From Lycium barbarum (lineage: Eukaryota; Streptophyta; Magnoliopsida; Solanales; Solanaceae): a stretch of 64,000 nt of DNA. Below are positions 34,275 through 45,965 of this stretch, in pieces. Numbering within the stretch: the stretch's first letter is position 1; each line of letters begins with the position of its first letter. A program made the position numbers and the translations under genes. The notes under the pieces are model-generated. The model was not told where the DNA came from and made no database searches. It saw only the letters and a list, made by a program, of their open reading frames with translations. Location: NCBI RefSeq assembly GCF_019175385.1, contig NC_083345.1:43174098-43238097 (forward strand). Direction: 5' to 3'.

Positions 34275-34649
34275 TGTTATATCCCGTAATTTGTACGTTC
34301 GGATATTTCAAGGTAGTCGTGGTAAGTTAAGGGAATGACCATCTTCCAAAATTATTTTAATGTACAAGTTGGTTACGAATATTATTTATGAACATTAGTA
34401 GTATGGAAATATTGTGGAAGGCTAGGGGCAAAATGCGAATTTCAAAAATATTCGAGAAGGTTCTTGGAGGGGCCATGTTGGTCGTATGGCACATGCCATA
34501 TTTTATTAAATGGGGGCTAATTATAAATTATAAAGATATATGGACCAAAGTTTGCTTAAGAAGACAATTAGTCTTCTTTAGACTACTTTTAAGAAATTTC
34601 AAGAAAAATGGAGAAGGGACATGTGTCCACCTACTATTTGAAGGAGCCT

Positions 34650-34691
<42 letters not shown>

Positions 34692-35611
34692 GTAACAAGA
34701 ACAAATCATCTAGAGGGTTAATTTTCTTGCAACATAAGAAGTTCGAGAGAAAGAAAAAAAAAAAACAAGGAGGGTGGTCGGCCATGGTTGGCCGAACATG
34801 GACCATGGGAGATGATCAAAAAAATAAAATATTTTCTCCTAGCATTTCAACTAATTGAAAGGTCCTTATTAATATGGAGTAGTTGTTGGAATAAGCAAAG
34901 CACTCATTTGTGCAATTCATAAGCCTAGCCAAGTGAAGGAGTCAAAGGACCAAGGTAAGATTCAATCCTCCTTTACATGTGTTATGGATGATTTATGCAT
35001 ATTGTTGTATGTGGAATTGGATGAGATTCATGAAATGTGTGGGTGTGTGGTGGTGGCCGTATAGGGGCTGCCCTAGTTGGATATGGAGATATGATTTTAC
35101 TTAGTATGTTAGTTGTTGTTGTTATGGATTATGTGATGTAGAATGAAGGTTTGGTGGCCGGAAATGAATTTGTAATCATTTGTGGATTATTGAAGAAGAT
35201 AATGCGATATTAGTATGGTTTCTTATATTGGTAAGAATAAATTTGTTAATGTATGGGTTGTTGACATAATTCATGAATTTGGAAATGAGACATTTGTTTG
35301 GAAGATTGTAAGTTGGGTTGTTCTGATTGAATTTGAAAGAAGGAAATAGGTTGTTATTGTTTTTGTTGAATTTGAAAGATGTCGGACGAAGTAGTATATT
35401 GATTGAGTCGTTTTGAATATTATAAGAATTGAAGTGAAATTGGATGAGATTCATGAAATGTGTGGGTGTGTGGTGGTGGCCGTATAGGGGCTGCCCTAGT
35501 TGGGTATGGTGATATGATTTTACTTAGTATGTTAGTTGTTGTTGTTATGGATTATGTGATATAGAATGAAGGTTTGGTGGCCGGAAATGAATTTGTAATC
35601 ATTTGTGGTAA
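34275..35611 (+). mobile_element. LTR E1 (5', 3'-truncated) with internal duplication
   Basis: It matches E2 for its first ~250 bp (to about 34523), then carries leader sequence absent from E2, including a TA/TG microsatellite and a donor-like CCAAG|GTAAGA at 34954/34955. A segment of about 170 bp at 35018-35187 is repeated at 35440-35611 with about four differences. The LTR 3' half seen in E2 is missing, so the right end is uncertain. Confidence 0.7.
34648..34692. repeat. (TA)n(TG)n microsatellite
   Basis: A TA run passing into a TG run inside LTR E1. It is responsible for meaningless Tyr-Ile/Cys-Val ORF translations. Confidence 0.9.
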
Positions 35612-36191
35612 TCATCTAGGGATTGTTGACCTTCTTTCTGTCTTAGATCGTGCGATAAAGCCAAGTCATAGGAAAAAGAAATTTCTTACATAAGCCTTAT
35701 ATACGACGGAAGAAAGTGAATGGCGATATGGAGAGCCACAGGGGTAAGTATTGATATTTTGTTCTGTTACCTGGAACTGGAAACACTGGATGGCTGAAAT
35801 GTGCCATATAGCCGTTGGTTCTATGAGGTATTGTCGATATTGGCAGCGTACAAATTCTGAATAATAGGGATGGTAAAGGAGATTCTGCCAGAATGGATAC
35901 GCCTAACAGGAAGAAGCGTGGAAAGGAAACACTGTAAATAGGCAATAAGTGAGATGCGTTGTTTCAGAAAGGTTATGGATTTGGCATGGCGATGAAGGTG
36001 TGACCACTACCATCGGGAATCTAGAAGCCCAGGACAGGAAGTAGTCATACACATAATTGAAAGGTGAACATTGGGAATTGAAAAGGGTAAAAACAGTAAT
36101 TGTAAAAGAAAGGACGTGTTACGAAAATGTCTCGGAATCTGTAAGGCTTCAATTTGCTCTAGATCATGTAATACAGGTCATGTGAGGAAGC

Positions 36192-36294
36192 GGACGCGAT
36201 TATATCAGCATTAAGGCACCGGATTCCATCAAAGTTTCGAGGTTAAGCGTGCTAAGGTGGGAGCAATTTTAGGATGGGTGACCCCCTGGGAAGT
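36192..36294 (+). pseudogene. 5S rRNA-derived segment inside element E
   Basis: About 103 bases match the first ~103 of the ~120 bases of plant 5S rRNA, by eye about 80 percent. The best-kept parts are AAGGCACCGGATTCCATCA, the A-box region GTTAAGCGTGCT, and the C-box region AGGATGGGTGACC followed by CCCTGGGAAGT; the intermediate element region is diverged. The last ~15 bases of the gene and the 3' T run are missing, and no TATA-like -28 element is visible, so it is unlikely to be a working 5S gene. It lies in the internal region, unlike Cassandra elements, which carry 5S in their LTRs. Confidence 0.88.
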
Positions 36295-37864
36295 ATGTAA
36301 GAAATTCTATATATCCAGACATAAGAGACAAAAGAGAAGCTAGAGTAGCCTAAGGGAAACTAGAGTATACGGAATGGCTGGAAACCTTAAGAGGTCGCGT
36401 AGGACGAGGCAGACTAGACTGGTAAAGAGACAGAAAGTGCATCACAGCTCTAGAATTAGGATAGGCTTGAATAACGTTTGGAAATATTTTGTGGGCTAGT
36501 TGATAGTAATTATATATATATATATATATATGAATGCGTACGACATCTCATATGTGATTGTATCAGTGGACATGTGAGTCCCAGTAACCGGCGCTACGGT
36601 ATGGAAGGCATTAATCGAGTAAGGGTACTGAAGTTCAAGTAACAACAAGAATAAATGGTACTAGTGTTGCAAAGTAAGTTGCTATTATTTTACTATAGGC
36701 TAAGATTGTAAAATTCTAGTACAACGACATTTGGAAAAGAAAGAGTGTGAGTTAATGGAAGGCAGGGAGATCAAAATGTCAGAAAAAGATGAAAGGTAAG
36801 AAGCCTCAGCGAGTAAAGCTCCCGAAGAAACTACCGGCAAAGCACGAGACTATTTGGGTAAGAACTCAAAGTAGGCATGTGAAAAAGGATAGAGTGTGGT
36901 AAAAGGAATAGTGACTAGGATAAGGGGATGTGAAGTAAGAGAAAGAATGCTTAGGCCTTGCGATGATGTTAAGGCGAGAGATATATATAAAAGAATAAAT
37001 GTGTAGCCGTATTAATGTGGTTGCCTCGGACATGCAAGAGCTTTCCCGAGAGGGTGATCGAAGAATAGGACAGATGTGTGCGTTAAGAAGGAATATTTCA
37101 CGAACTTCAGAATCCGATTACGCATTGAGAAAAGAATAAGGACGATGGGTTGACATTATGGATTGGGAAGTTAATGGTATGGAGCGAGAATTCATGTGAG
37201 TCTGAAAGAATTGATCTTATAGGAAAGGGAACGAGATGCAAGGGATGTGCGTGGAAGACCGCTCGGTCGTAGCGTCGTGAATATAGTTACAACTTCGATG
37301 GGTGAGGATAGAGGAAGTTTAACCTGTAAGGATTCTGTGCTAAGAGCAAAGGTAGCAGGACGCTCGAGACAACATGGACGCACAACTGCAACATAAGGGC
37401 GTAGTTAAGGAAAATTTCGAGTAAGTGAGCTAAATGGGTGAAAGGGACTAATAATGGATAGGAAGATATGACAATATTGACAAGAATGATGATATAGGCC
37501 CAAAATGAAAGAAAAACTTGGGATAAGAAGTTTCGATATGTTATTCACAGAGCTGGAAAGAAAGATGAGGAATAAGGTATAAACGAAGACTTCATAAAAG
37601 GACTGTTGGCATATAAGGAGCCCCTTAAAGGGGGGAGACCATATTATATTAGGCCAAAAAGTGATCACAATATTTTCAAGTATCAAAAAAGGAAACCCAT
37701 GACGTGGAATGAGGACTCGTGTAAAGACCCAGGAGTTCGAGTATAAGGAGAATAGGGTGAGGGATAAGGAATGGGCATAAAGAGAAGAACGACTATAAAA
37801 GGGACCCACCCGAAGTACTATGACACCCCATAAGATCAGTTGAACATTCGAGGACGAATGTTCT

Positions 37865-37878
37865 AAAGGGGGGGAGGA
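37865..37878 (+). promoter_or_regulatory. Polypurine tract of element E
   Basis: AAAGGGGGGGAGGA before the LTR, preceded by ACATTCGAGGACGAATGTT, almost identical to family A. Confidence 0.85.
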
Positions 37879-39079
37879 TGTTATATCCCATAATTTGTAC
37901 GTTCGGATATTTCAAGGTAGTCGTGGTAAGTTAAGGGAATGACCATCTTCCAAAATTATTTTAATGTACAAGTTGGTTACGAATATTATTTGTGAACATT
38001 AGTAGTATGGAAATATTGTGGAAGGCTAGGGGCAAAATGGGAATTTCACAAAATATTCGAGAAGGTTCTTGGAGGGGCCATGTTGGCCGTATGGCACATG
38101 CCATATTTTATTAAATGGGGGCTAATTATATGTATATGTATATGGGGAATATGGGAAAAAGGGCCAGAGCGCTATAGACGCTGGTATATGTACATGATAC
38201 ATGCATATGTATATGGGGAAGATGGGAAAGAGGGCCAGAGCGTTATATACGCGTATCCACCTGATCAGCTGGTATTATATGACATGATATCATCCCGGAC
38301 GCGGGATGCCCGGACGCGGGATGCCCGGACGCGGGACATATGTGGTTAAATGGATCGGCTGCCGACGCCTCGGCAATGTGATATGTTCTATTTTCTATAT
38401 ATATGAAAAAGAAATGTTTTCAAAGAAAGTATTACTATAGATATATGTATATACATGGATCGGGCTGCACGTTCCGCAGCACTAAGCATGCATGGCATCC
38501 GCCCTAAGAGTCACTCGGATGTATAGGTTACTCTTTCATCTCATGATATGCTCTATATTTCTATTCCGTTATTATTCATATTTATATCCCTTACTATGTT
38601 ACTATTCATGCCTTACATACTCAGTACATTACTCGTACTGACCCCCTTTCCTCGGGGGCTGCGTTTCATGCCGCACAGGTACACCCAGATGAGTAGACGC
38701 CATTATAGAAGACATTCCAGCGAAGTTGTCAAGCTCCACTTGCTCTGGAGTGTTGCCGGGTCGGAGTACTATGCTATGATGTCTTGTTCGAAGTTAGAGA
38801 CTTTGCAGACAGAGTCGTGGGTATAGAGTGTCGGTATTGTAAGCGGCTCCACCAGCCGATATGTTATTATGTTTCATGTCACGAGTTTCATGTGATGATA
38901 GATTTTACTTGAATTGAGTACAATGAAAAGAAAAATTCTGAAGGCTTTACTATGTTTTCCATTTCTTACTGATGTAAGAGTCTAAAGAGATTGAGTATGT
39001 AATAAGAGTCAGTGGGTACGCTCGGCTCCGAATATGGGGTCGGGTGCCCATCACACCCTAGTAAAGTCGGGGTGTGACA
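37879..39079 (+). mobile_element. LTR E2 (3' LTR, 1,201 bp, middle deleted)
   Basis: It begins TGTTATATCCCATAATTTG and ends GTGTGACA before GTACG. Compared with E1 it jumps after about 250 bp to U5-side sequence: a CCCGGACGCGGGATG triplication, one 32-bp minisatellite-type unit near 38455, and the CCCTTTCCTCGGGGGCTGCG block shared with LTR A3. Confidence 0.85.
38294..38338. repeat. 15-bp tandem repeat, three copies
   Basis: CCCGGACGCGGGATG three times (the last ending ACA). The core CCCG-GA-CGCGGG is nearly palindromic and occurs once in the D LTRs. Confidence 0.9.
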
Positions 39080-39084
39080 GTACG

Positions 39085-39169
39085 AACGTCAACGTACCAT
39101 TCCACGAGACTCTACTAGACATTACGCTTATACTTGTGAGACCGGTTACCTAAAGCTCTGATACCAACT
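39085..39169 (-). mobile_element. 5' internal region of LARD copy F, proximal part, with PBS
   Basis: On the minus strand the LTR is followed by AGT, then TGGTATCAGAGC (39155-39166 as GCTCTGATACCA on plus), then TTTAGGTAACCGGTCT, as in copies B and C. The segment is separated from 34051-34274 by element E. Confidence 0.85.
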
Positions 39170-41996
39170 TGTCACGACCCAAATCGGGGCTGTGCGGCAT
39201 CTACCTAAATCCCACCTAGTAGGAGAACCGTTTTTTTTTTCAAACAAACACAATTTAAGACACCAATTGAACAACTCATCAAGAACACATTTTTCATTAT
39301 CAATAAATAAATGTGAATACAAGAATACTTATACAACTATTTTTCCAAAATCGGTTCTAGACTAGTACAAGAGCTTCTAAGGTACAACTAGGATGAAACA
39401 AATACAATGAAGCACAACCTCTGTTTGGAATCAAATAAACAAAAGTCTTCAAGATAGCCACCGGCGAATCCTCAGAAGCTACTAAACCACGAACTCAACC
39501 TGTAACAAAACCTAAACCCCGAAAACGTGTAGCAAGAGTAGTATCAGAACAACACTCGTATTGGTAAGCATCATAGGCTGACAACGATTAGAAGATCACA
39601 ATAATAATAGAAAACAACAGATAAGTGTAGGCAATAACTCAGTCAGTTTACAGGTTCAATACTGGGAAGGGGGTCCTACCTCTTGCATTCGATGCAATCT
39701 TCAAGCCTAGATAGGAACTGCTACTCCATAATACTCCAACCATACGATACGAAACAAGAGTTTCACAAATACCACTTAAGTCACAAACAAGAATATCCAT
39801 ACCAGACCCAATCAAAGAGTAAGTCACGTCTATTATTCGAAATACGACTTCCCTCAATAGTGATCTCTTCCAGCTCACTTATCCTGAAAGAAAGGCCAAC
39901 TTCTAATACAACAATCTACAACGCTGAGTTCGAGGTTAAATTTTCACCCCACGGGTCCATCAATACCCTTCCCACAATAGGGAACTAACACCACAAGTAC
40001 AGAAATATCAGTTCCGATTATCAACACGATGTGAAATACCAAGTACAAACCTAACAATACCAATATATAAAGATGAATGCAATGATACACACATGCTCTA
40101 GGCGGAATACCTCCACACCGCGATAGTCATGGGGGACCCGCAATGTCCATGTACCTGCTGTGGCGTATAGCCCGATCCAATATTTGTTGAGGAGTGTGCA
40201 ACTCAGTCCAATATATATTGCACAACGTGCAACCCGGTCCAATATATGTATATATCTGTTGCGACGCGCAACCCGATCCAATATATGAGTACGAATACAT
40301 GCATGATATGAATGCCAATAAGAATATATCAGTGCCAATCGTGCCACACATGGACACATATCACAGTATCACGAATAAGTCAGAATCTATTAACACCAAT
40401 CATGCCACACTTGGACACATATCACAATATCACAAATAAATCAATTCCTTCCTCTTTACAAGACAATACCCAATAAATGAGAGATGCGGGTTCACAGTCA
40501 TGATAAGGCAACTAAGCAACAATTCTAGGATCACACTCGTTGCACCAAGCCAATAGATCATAACAAGCCACAATCGACAACAATACCAACCTAAGTAATT
40601 CATACCAACTTCGTACCCGAAGGCGTACATGCTTTCTCCAACAATCACTAACTCTAAATATGCTTCGCTAATCGAAGTCTATCCATAAGGTAACTAGAAT
40701 TATCAGCAGGACTCAACACAATGGTATAGACTCAATCATAATATACAGACACTAATGCTCACAACCAATGAAGCATCCAACATGAATAACGAGGCAACAA
40801 TCACACATAATTGTACCAACCTAGGACTAATGGACTATCCAACTCAACATCATGTCCCAAGACCTAGGCATGCTTTCTCCTTCAGTCTCTACTATACATG
40901 TATGAAATCCCAATCGAAGTCTAACTCAAGTAAGTCGTAACCTACCTCGGGGCCGAGCAGGTGCCACGAACATTTGCTCGATCTTCATCTTCCATTTTCG
41001 AATAGAAAACAACAATGGAAGGGTCTAGGAATAGCAACGAATCTGAGTAAGCAAGAGTCAAGGTTAAGGCATCCATAATCGCCAAGATTCTAGAGAATCT
41101 ACATACAATTTCGGGCCCACAAGGGTAAAATTGAAACTTTTCCCAAATTATATTTTCTAGGTTTTCATGGACTAATAATCTAGATTCCATTGTTAACTAT
41201 ATCTACACAAGTCATAAATAACGTTCTTCCCCTTTAAATCCCCAATTTCAAAAAACCAAGTCTTAACCCATTTATAAAAGTAGAGAAAGAAATAGCATTT
41301 GGGGTTGGTTAATTAGCCTAGAGTAATAATCTAAGTGATTCTTCAAAAATGCCATGATTCCAAGTCAAAAAATCCCATTTTATCCTTATAGGGTTTGTAC
41401 AAATAGGAAGTCTCCATTTTAATTAACCCTTATAGTCAAAGCTTAGCAAATAAAGGAAGAGATTCAAGGGAGATGGAATAGATGAGGTTTAAAGGCTACC
41501 TTTCCCAAGCATCCATGAGATTTACTCTAAAAATTCCCCCAAATGGCGGCTTATATGAAGAGTTGGGAGAAAAATAAGGTCAAACCCCGAAATGAGCTTT
41601 AAATACTAGGTCTTGCCAGTGTCATCCATAGTGTCGGACACATGGTTCACGGTAGCGATCAACCACTGTGGCGGAATACATGCCGCGATGGCGGACTAGA
41701 GGAGATACGACTCATCCGCTGTAGCAGAAGTGAGGTCTGCTGGTGCGGGAATTCGGGCTTCGAGCATCCCGCTATAGCGAGCATATTTTCGCTGGGGTGG
41801 ACCTGCTGCAGCGATCCACCCCTGCTGTAGTGATGCATTGGGCCCATGGACCTACAAGATTTTAATTCCTTTCAATCTCGACTACGGGTCAATCTAAACA
41901 GAAAAATCCTCTGCGCAACTAATCGGCCCAACTGATCATGTTGGTTTTAAGGTACGAATTGCGGGAAGTTCGATAACGGCCAAACGCGTAATTACA
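39170..41996 (-). mobile_element. LTR of LARD copy F (2,827 bp)
   Basis: On the minus strand it begins TGTAATTACGCGTTTGG and ends GGGTCGTGACA. It holds the GC-rich palindromic block (41635-41835), inverted 32-bp-type minisatellite units (40143-40285), and the CGCGGTGTGGAGGTATTCCG landmark. Internal sequence lies on both sides: PBS and 5' internal region at lower coordinates, 3' internal end at higher coordinates. Confidence 0.85.
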
Positions 41997-42540
41997 TCAG
42001 ATGCCAATTAAACAACCGTTCGTCCTCGAACAGCATGGGGCAGAAAGGAGACAAAGGAAGTCGACACTAAATATAAGAAAATATAGTTAGGGGCCACGCC
42101 CAAGCTTCACACTGGAAATCGTCGATCATCGGCTTTAATCATAATTCAGATCGCGTTTGCAAAATTATAGGGACTATCCGGTTGCATAAAAAATTCACAT
42201 CACATATTACGAGAGGAACTTCTAATAGTCTAACCAGATATAACGAATGCCTAGGTACCAAATTTTAATGGGCCACAAGGGTCACAGACCAACTGGGAAT
42301 AGACTCGAATTGCGTCAACACAGATTAATTATTCTGTTCTGGCCAAGGAAATGTCAGGTATCACTGTTGCGGACAATGACCCGCGGGTGGGACTCCGCTG
42401 ACACAGATGGAAGAGTGCTCTAGCGGATATTACAAAGGAAGGCACGAGCCGCTGCAACGACTGGATCGACTGCTATAGCCGTCTCCACTGCAGCGATTCA
42501 CTTTCGCGGTAGCAAAACTCGACTAATTCTGAAACAAATA
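41997..42540 (-). mobile_element. 3' internal end next to LTR F
   Basis: On the minus strand it ends GAGGACGAACGG, TTGTTTAATTGGCATCTGA directly before the LTR, the same as copies O and B. A GC-rich palindromic block lies at 42360-42520. No ORF. The outer boundary is not resolved. Confidence 0.7.
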
Positions 42541-43569
42541 GATGAGGGTGACTTTTCACCTTCCCCACTTCTATTCAACTCCCCCCACTACCTGAACCCC
42601 CTTCCCATTCCTGCAACTAATAACCCTTTCAACTCCCTATTTTAGTAGAAAAATACCTCCTTTATCCTTATTCGAAACTCACTCTTAATTACCACTTTGA
42701 AAATCTCACATTCAAAAGGTGAAGGCACAATTCTTGATTAGCAAAGAGGATGAACAATTTAGTGCAATCTTCCCCCGAATCTATTGAATCAAGTTATGTA
42801 TTGCTTCAAACAACTCTAGAATACACTTTTGAACCATTAATTTGAACCTTTCATGCCTAAATAACGGAAATTTGCGAAGAAATTTTTAGATTTTTGCACA
42901 AGGGTTTTCAGTTTAGTTGCGGGGGGGGGGGGGGGGGGGATCTGATATTTCATAACATGTCTAACATCCACATAGTTCTATTATAGAGTAATACGTTAGA
43001 ATTTCACAATTTTAGGGATGAAAAAACTTATTGTGATGGTGGGTTGTTCTTGGTAGCGGGTTAAATCCCTTGAAAAAATTGAAAGTGTTTTTTGCTTGAA
43101 ATTGTTCCCCATAGAGTGTAAAGGTCATGCATGCCAGAGTATTAGCCAATCCATAAGTAGAACACATATTTGAGTCCAAAACTTCAGAAAAACTTTTGAA
43201 AATTTTGGGTTTTTCACTGGGGATGACGAGTTCGCTACCACGGGCATCGTTCCCGCTGGCGCGACTCCGCCATAGCTCACCCTGATCAACTAGAACGAAT
43301 AAAAGGGGGAAAGGGATGTCTCGCGGACGCGAAGGTTTGTTCACCATAGCGAGTGCGCTCCTGCGTCTTAGGCTTCGCTATCGCGGATGTGTTCCACCCT
43401 GGCGGAAACGTTCCCGCTACCGCGGCCTCGCTGCGGCGGTGCTACTACCGCTACAGCGAAGGCTTCTAAAAAATGGCAAAATAAGTAGCCTTCATATCTT
43501 TGGAATTTTTGTCGTGACCAATTGTTATAATAGCATTACGTTCACTTGTCTCACGAGTATAAGAACAAT
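42541..43569. repeat. Unassigned repeat DNA with poly-G and shared module
   Basis: No gene. It holds a run of 19 G at 42921-42939 and the ~390-bp module at 43115-43510 that matches 11430-11790. The GC-rich end of the module includes CCGCTACCGCGG and ACCGCTACAGCGAAGG. Confidence 0.6.
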
Positions 43570-45965
43570 TGTTGACACCTAATTTTTAGTCTCCCATGAT
43601 TTATTTTTATTACCCAGAGTCCTTGGATATTAAACAGATTGAATTATGTATTTTTAGAAGTCAAAATGATTTTATAAAAGATATTTAGATAATATTCTAC
43701 CATTCTTGTTTGGTAAAATAATTTCTATAATATTATAAATCATTTGGAAATTAATTTACATATTATTATAACAATTATGATATACTTGCTCAATTTAACC
43801 AAGAGAAAAGCAATTTACAACAATTACTTATTTAATTGCTTAAATTGTTAAATTGCCAGTTAGCAAGTATTTTATTCTATTTAATTCAAGGAATTTAATT
43901 AATTAAACAAATTAATCATCTCTACTCCTCAATTCTTAATTTTTGCATATTCAATTTATTAGAATTTTATCATAATTAATTGAGTATTTAGTTGTGATTA
44001 ATTCTATAAATTGTTTACTATATAACAAATAATGGCTACAATTGAAACAATAAATTGCTAGTTCAATTATGATCATTAATTGAAGATCAATTTTCATGGT
44101 TAAAAGACAATTAAGGTCATTTTTACAAAATTATCCTTCAATTGATTTATTGATTTAGGTGACCATAATTGGCATAATTAATTCTGTGGTTTGAGTCAGT
44201 CAAGGTTAGTCTTGCGAAATTAGCTTTCAATTGGTCAATTAGTTGTAATCTGATCATAATTGAAACGTCCAATTAATGGACATTGTTTCAATTTTGGCTA
44301 CTTGTTAAGTATTGCATATTTACCCCCCTCCCCCATATACATTTATACACGGATATACACTCGTGTATGCATATACACATGTATATCGCAGGTATATATG
44401 TATATTGGACCCATCCCCTTTCCTTTTCTTTTAAGTCAAGCCGGGCCCGGTCCATTAAGACCGTGACCCGACCCAAATAACTCTTTAAGGGGGCAATATC
44501 CCCATTTATGCTCAGTATCCCAAACAACCCCTTAGAGAGAAGCAGAGGGTTTCATTGTGAAACCCTAGCCATCGCAGGAGCCTTCCCTCTCTCCTCTCTC
44601 CTCTCTGACGTCTTTCGATGCCAAAAATGGCAAAATCAGAGGCCCGCATGGTTGCTTTAGTTGTTGTGTGTTCAAGAATGGCAATAGCATTTATTGCTCT
44701 GCTATTTTTCAACAAAAACCACCACGATTCAACCCAAACACGGTATAGTTTCCCTTTTTCTTTGATTTTTCCTGCATTTGCAACGGTCATTGACTGAAAA
44801 TCTTTAATTGTTATTGCTGTATTTGATTTTGAATACTTGATTTTCATCGGATTATGAAGAACCAAGGGGATTGACTCGTTTTGAGTCAAATCTGACCCTT
44901 CATCCGTTTATTTACTCAAATCATGGCCATTGATACTAAAATTGAGACTTGATTCTCGTTTTTCTGGGTTTGTCCCACAACAGTCAAGTTTAGAGTTTGG
45001 GGATATTTGGGGATTCTATAAAAAGAACCCCAAACCACATTGTTGGAAAGAATTACACACTGAATATCATACATATACTCGAAATACCTAAATTTCTAAG
45101 CAATTTGCTTTGAGATTTTAAGAGTTCAAGTTTAGTCAAAATTTAAAGTTTATTTTCTATTCTTGCGTGGGTTTTTGTGGCTATTTGAGCAATTTGGGGT
45201 TGAGGAAATGAAGTCTAGAAGTCTTCCAAGTCCAAATCTCGAAGGCTGCACATAAGAAAGGTAATTCCCCTTTCCCTTTATTTTTGCATTTTTGTTGTGT
45301 TTCTTTTAGTTATTTGTAGTTGATTATGTGTTAGCTTAGTGTGTTTTGTGGTTAAGCATGTTTTATGTGTTGTTTAGTTTTGTTATTATGTGGCATGATT
45401 TAGGTGTTATTAGTCTTAAATTTTATTAAGTACATGTTTGGTTACATTTCTGTCTATTGCTTTTCTTGGGCATTTGTTGTATTCCTGTTATGATCCTGCT
45501 AGTATATTTGTTGTAGTATTATAAAGTGGTGCTATAAATGGTTTAAATATAGTAGAGTTAAATGTCTTAGCCTGCCTTGAATCATGCCATTTGCCTTGAT
45601 AGTTTGATCATGTCCAAAATGCTTACCCCCCTATGTCATAATGTTTTATGTGTTTGATCTAAGTATCATTCAGTTTAAATCTAACAAGGACCAATACCAT
45701 GCTTGTCTATGATATGTGATATGTGATGGTAGGTAGTTTGTGTTAATGCTATTACTCTCAAGTTGGGTGTATAAGCTAATCAAGTTTAGTTTATGGTCTT
45801 ACTGAGTAGTCCACTCTTATAGGTCTGATTATGGGTTTAGTTTGTTAACCTTATGATTAGCATATCTTAATTTTTGTATATGTTATCTGTTTAGTTTAGT
45901 ATCATATATCATGCTTAGTCTTGTTAAGTTCAAAACACCTGTTGTATAGTTTAATGGTATTAAGG
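43570..45965 (+). mobile_element. Ogre/Tat-type 5' LTR, left part
   Basis: It starts TGTTGACACCTAATTTTTAG, the usual Ogre-type LTR start, and runs through an AT-rich stretch with many CAATTAATT-like words. A TATA-like TATAAAAAG lies at 45017-45025, and a donor-like GAAAG|GTAATT at 45260/45261. It is interrupted by LARD copy B and continues at 55436. Confidence 0.75.
45961..45965. repeat. Target site duplication of copy B (left)
   Basis: TAAGG here and TGAGG at 55431-55435; four of five bases agree. Confidence 0.65.

Larger units (their letters stand above)
34275..39079 (+). mobile_element. Element E: non-coding LTR retrotransposon with 5S-derived segment
   Basis: Bounded by a perfect 5-bp duplication GTACG (34270-34274 and 39080-39084). 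Both LTRs begin TGTTATATCCC(G/A)TAATTTG, related to family A, and the 3' one ends GTGTGACA. The internal region (about 35612-37878) has no gag or pol frame, and no primer site was found. It is a non-autonomous or heavily decayed copy nested in LARD copy F. Confidence 0.85.

Noticed and set aside
34388..34858. 156-codon ORF with Tyr-Ile and Val-Cys runs
   Set aside because: It is created by the TA/TG microsatellite in LTR E1.
36192..36294. Functional 5S rRNA gene or Cassandra element
   Set aside because: The 3' end of the gene, a T-run terminator and upstream promoter elements are missing, and the segment lies in an internal region rather than an LTR.
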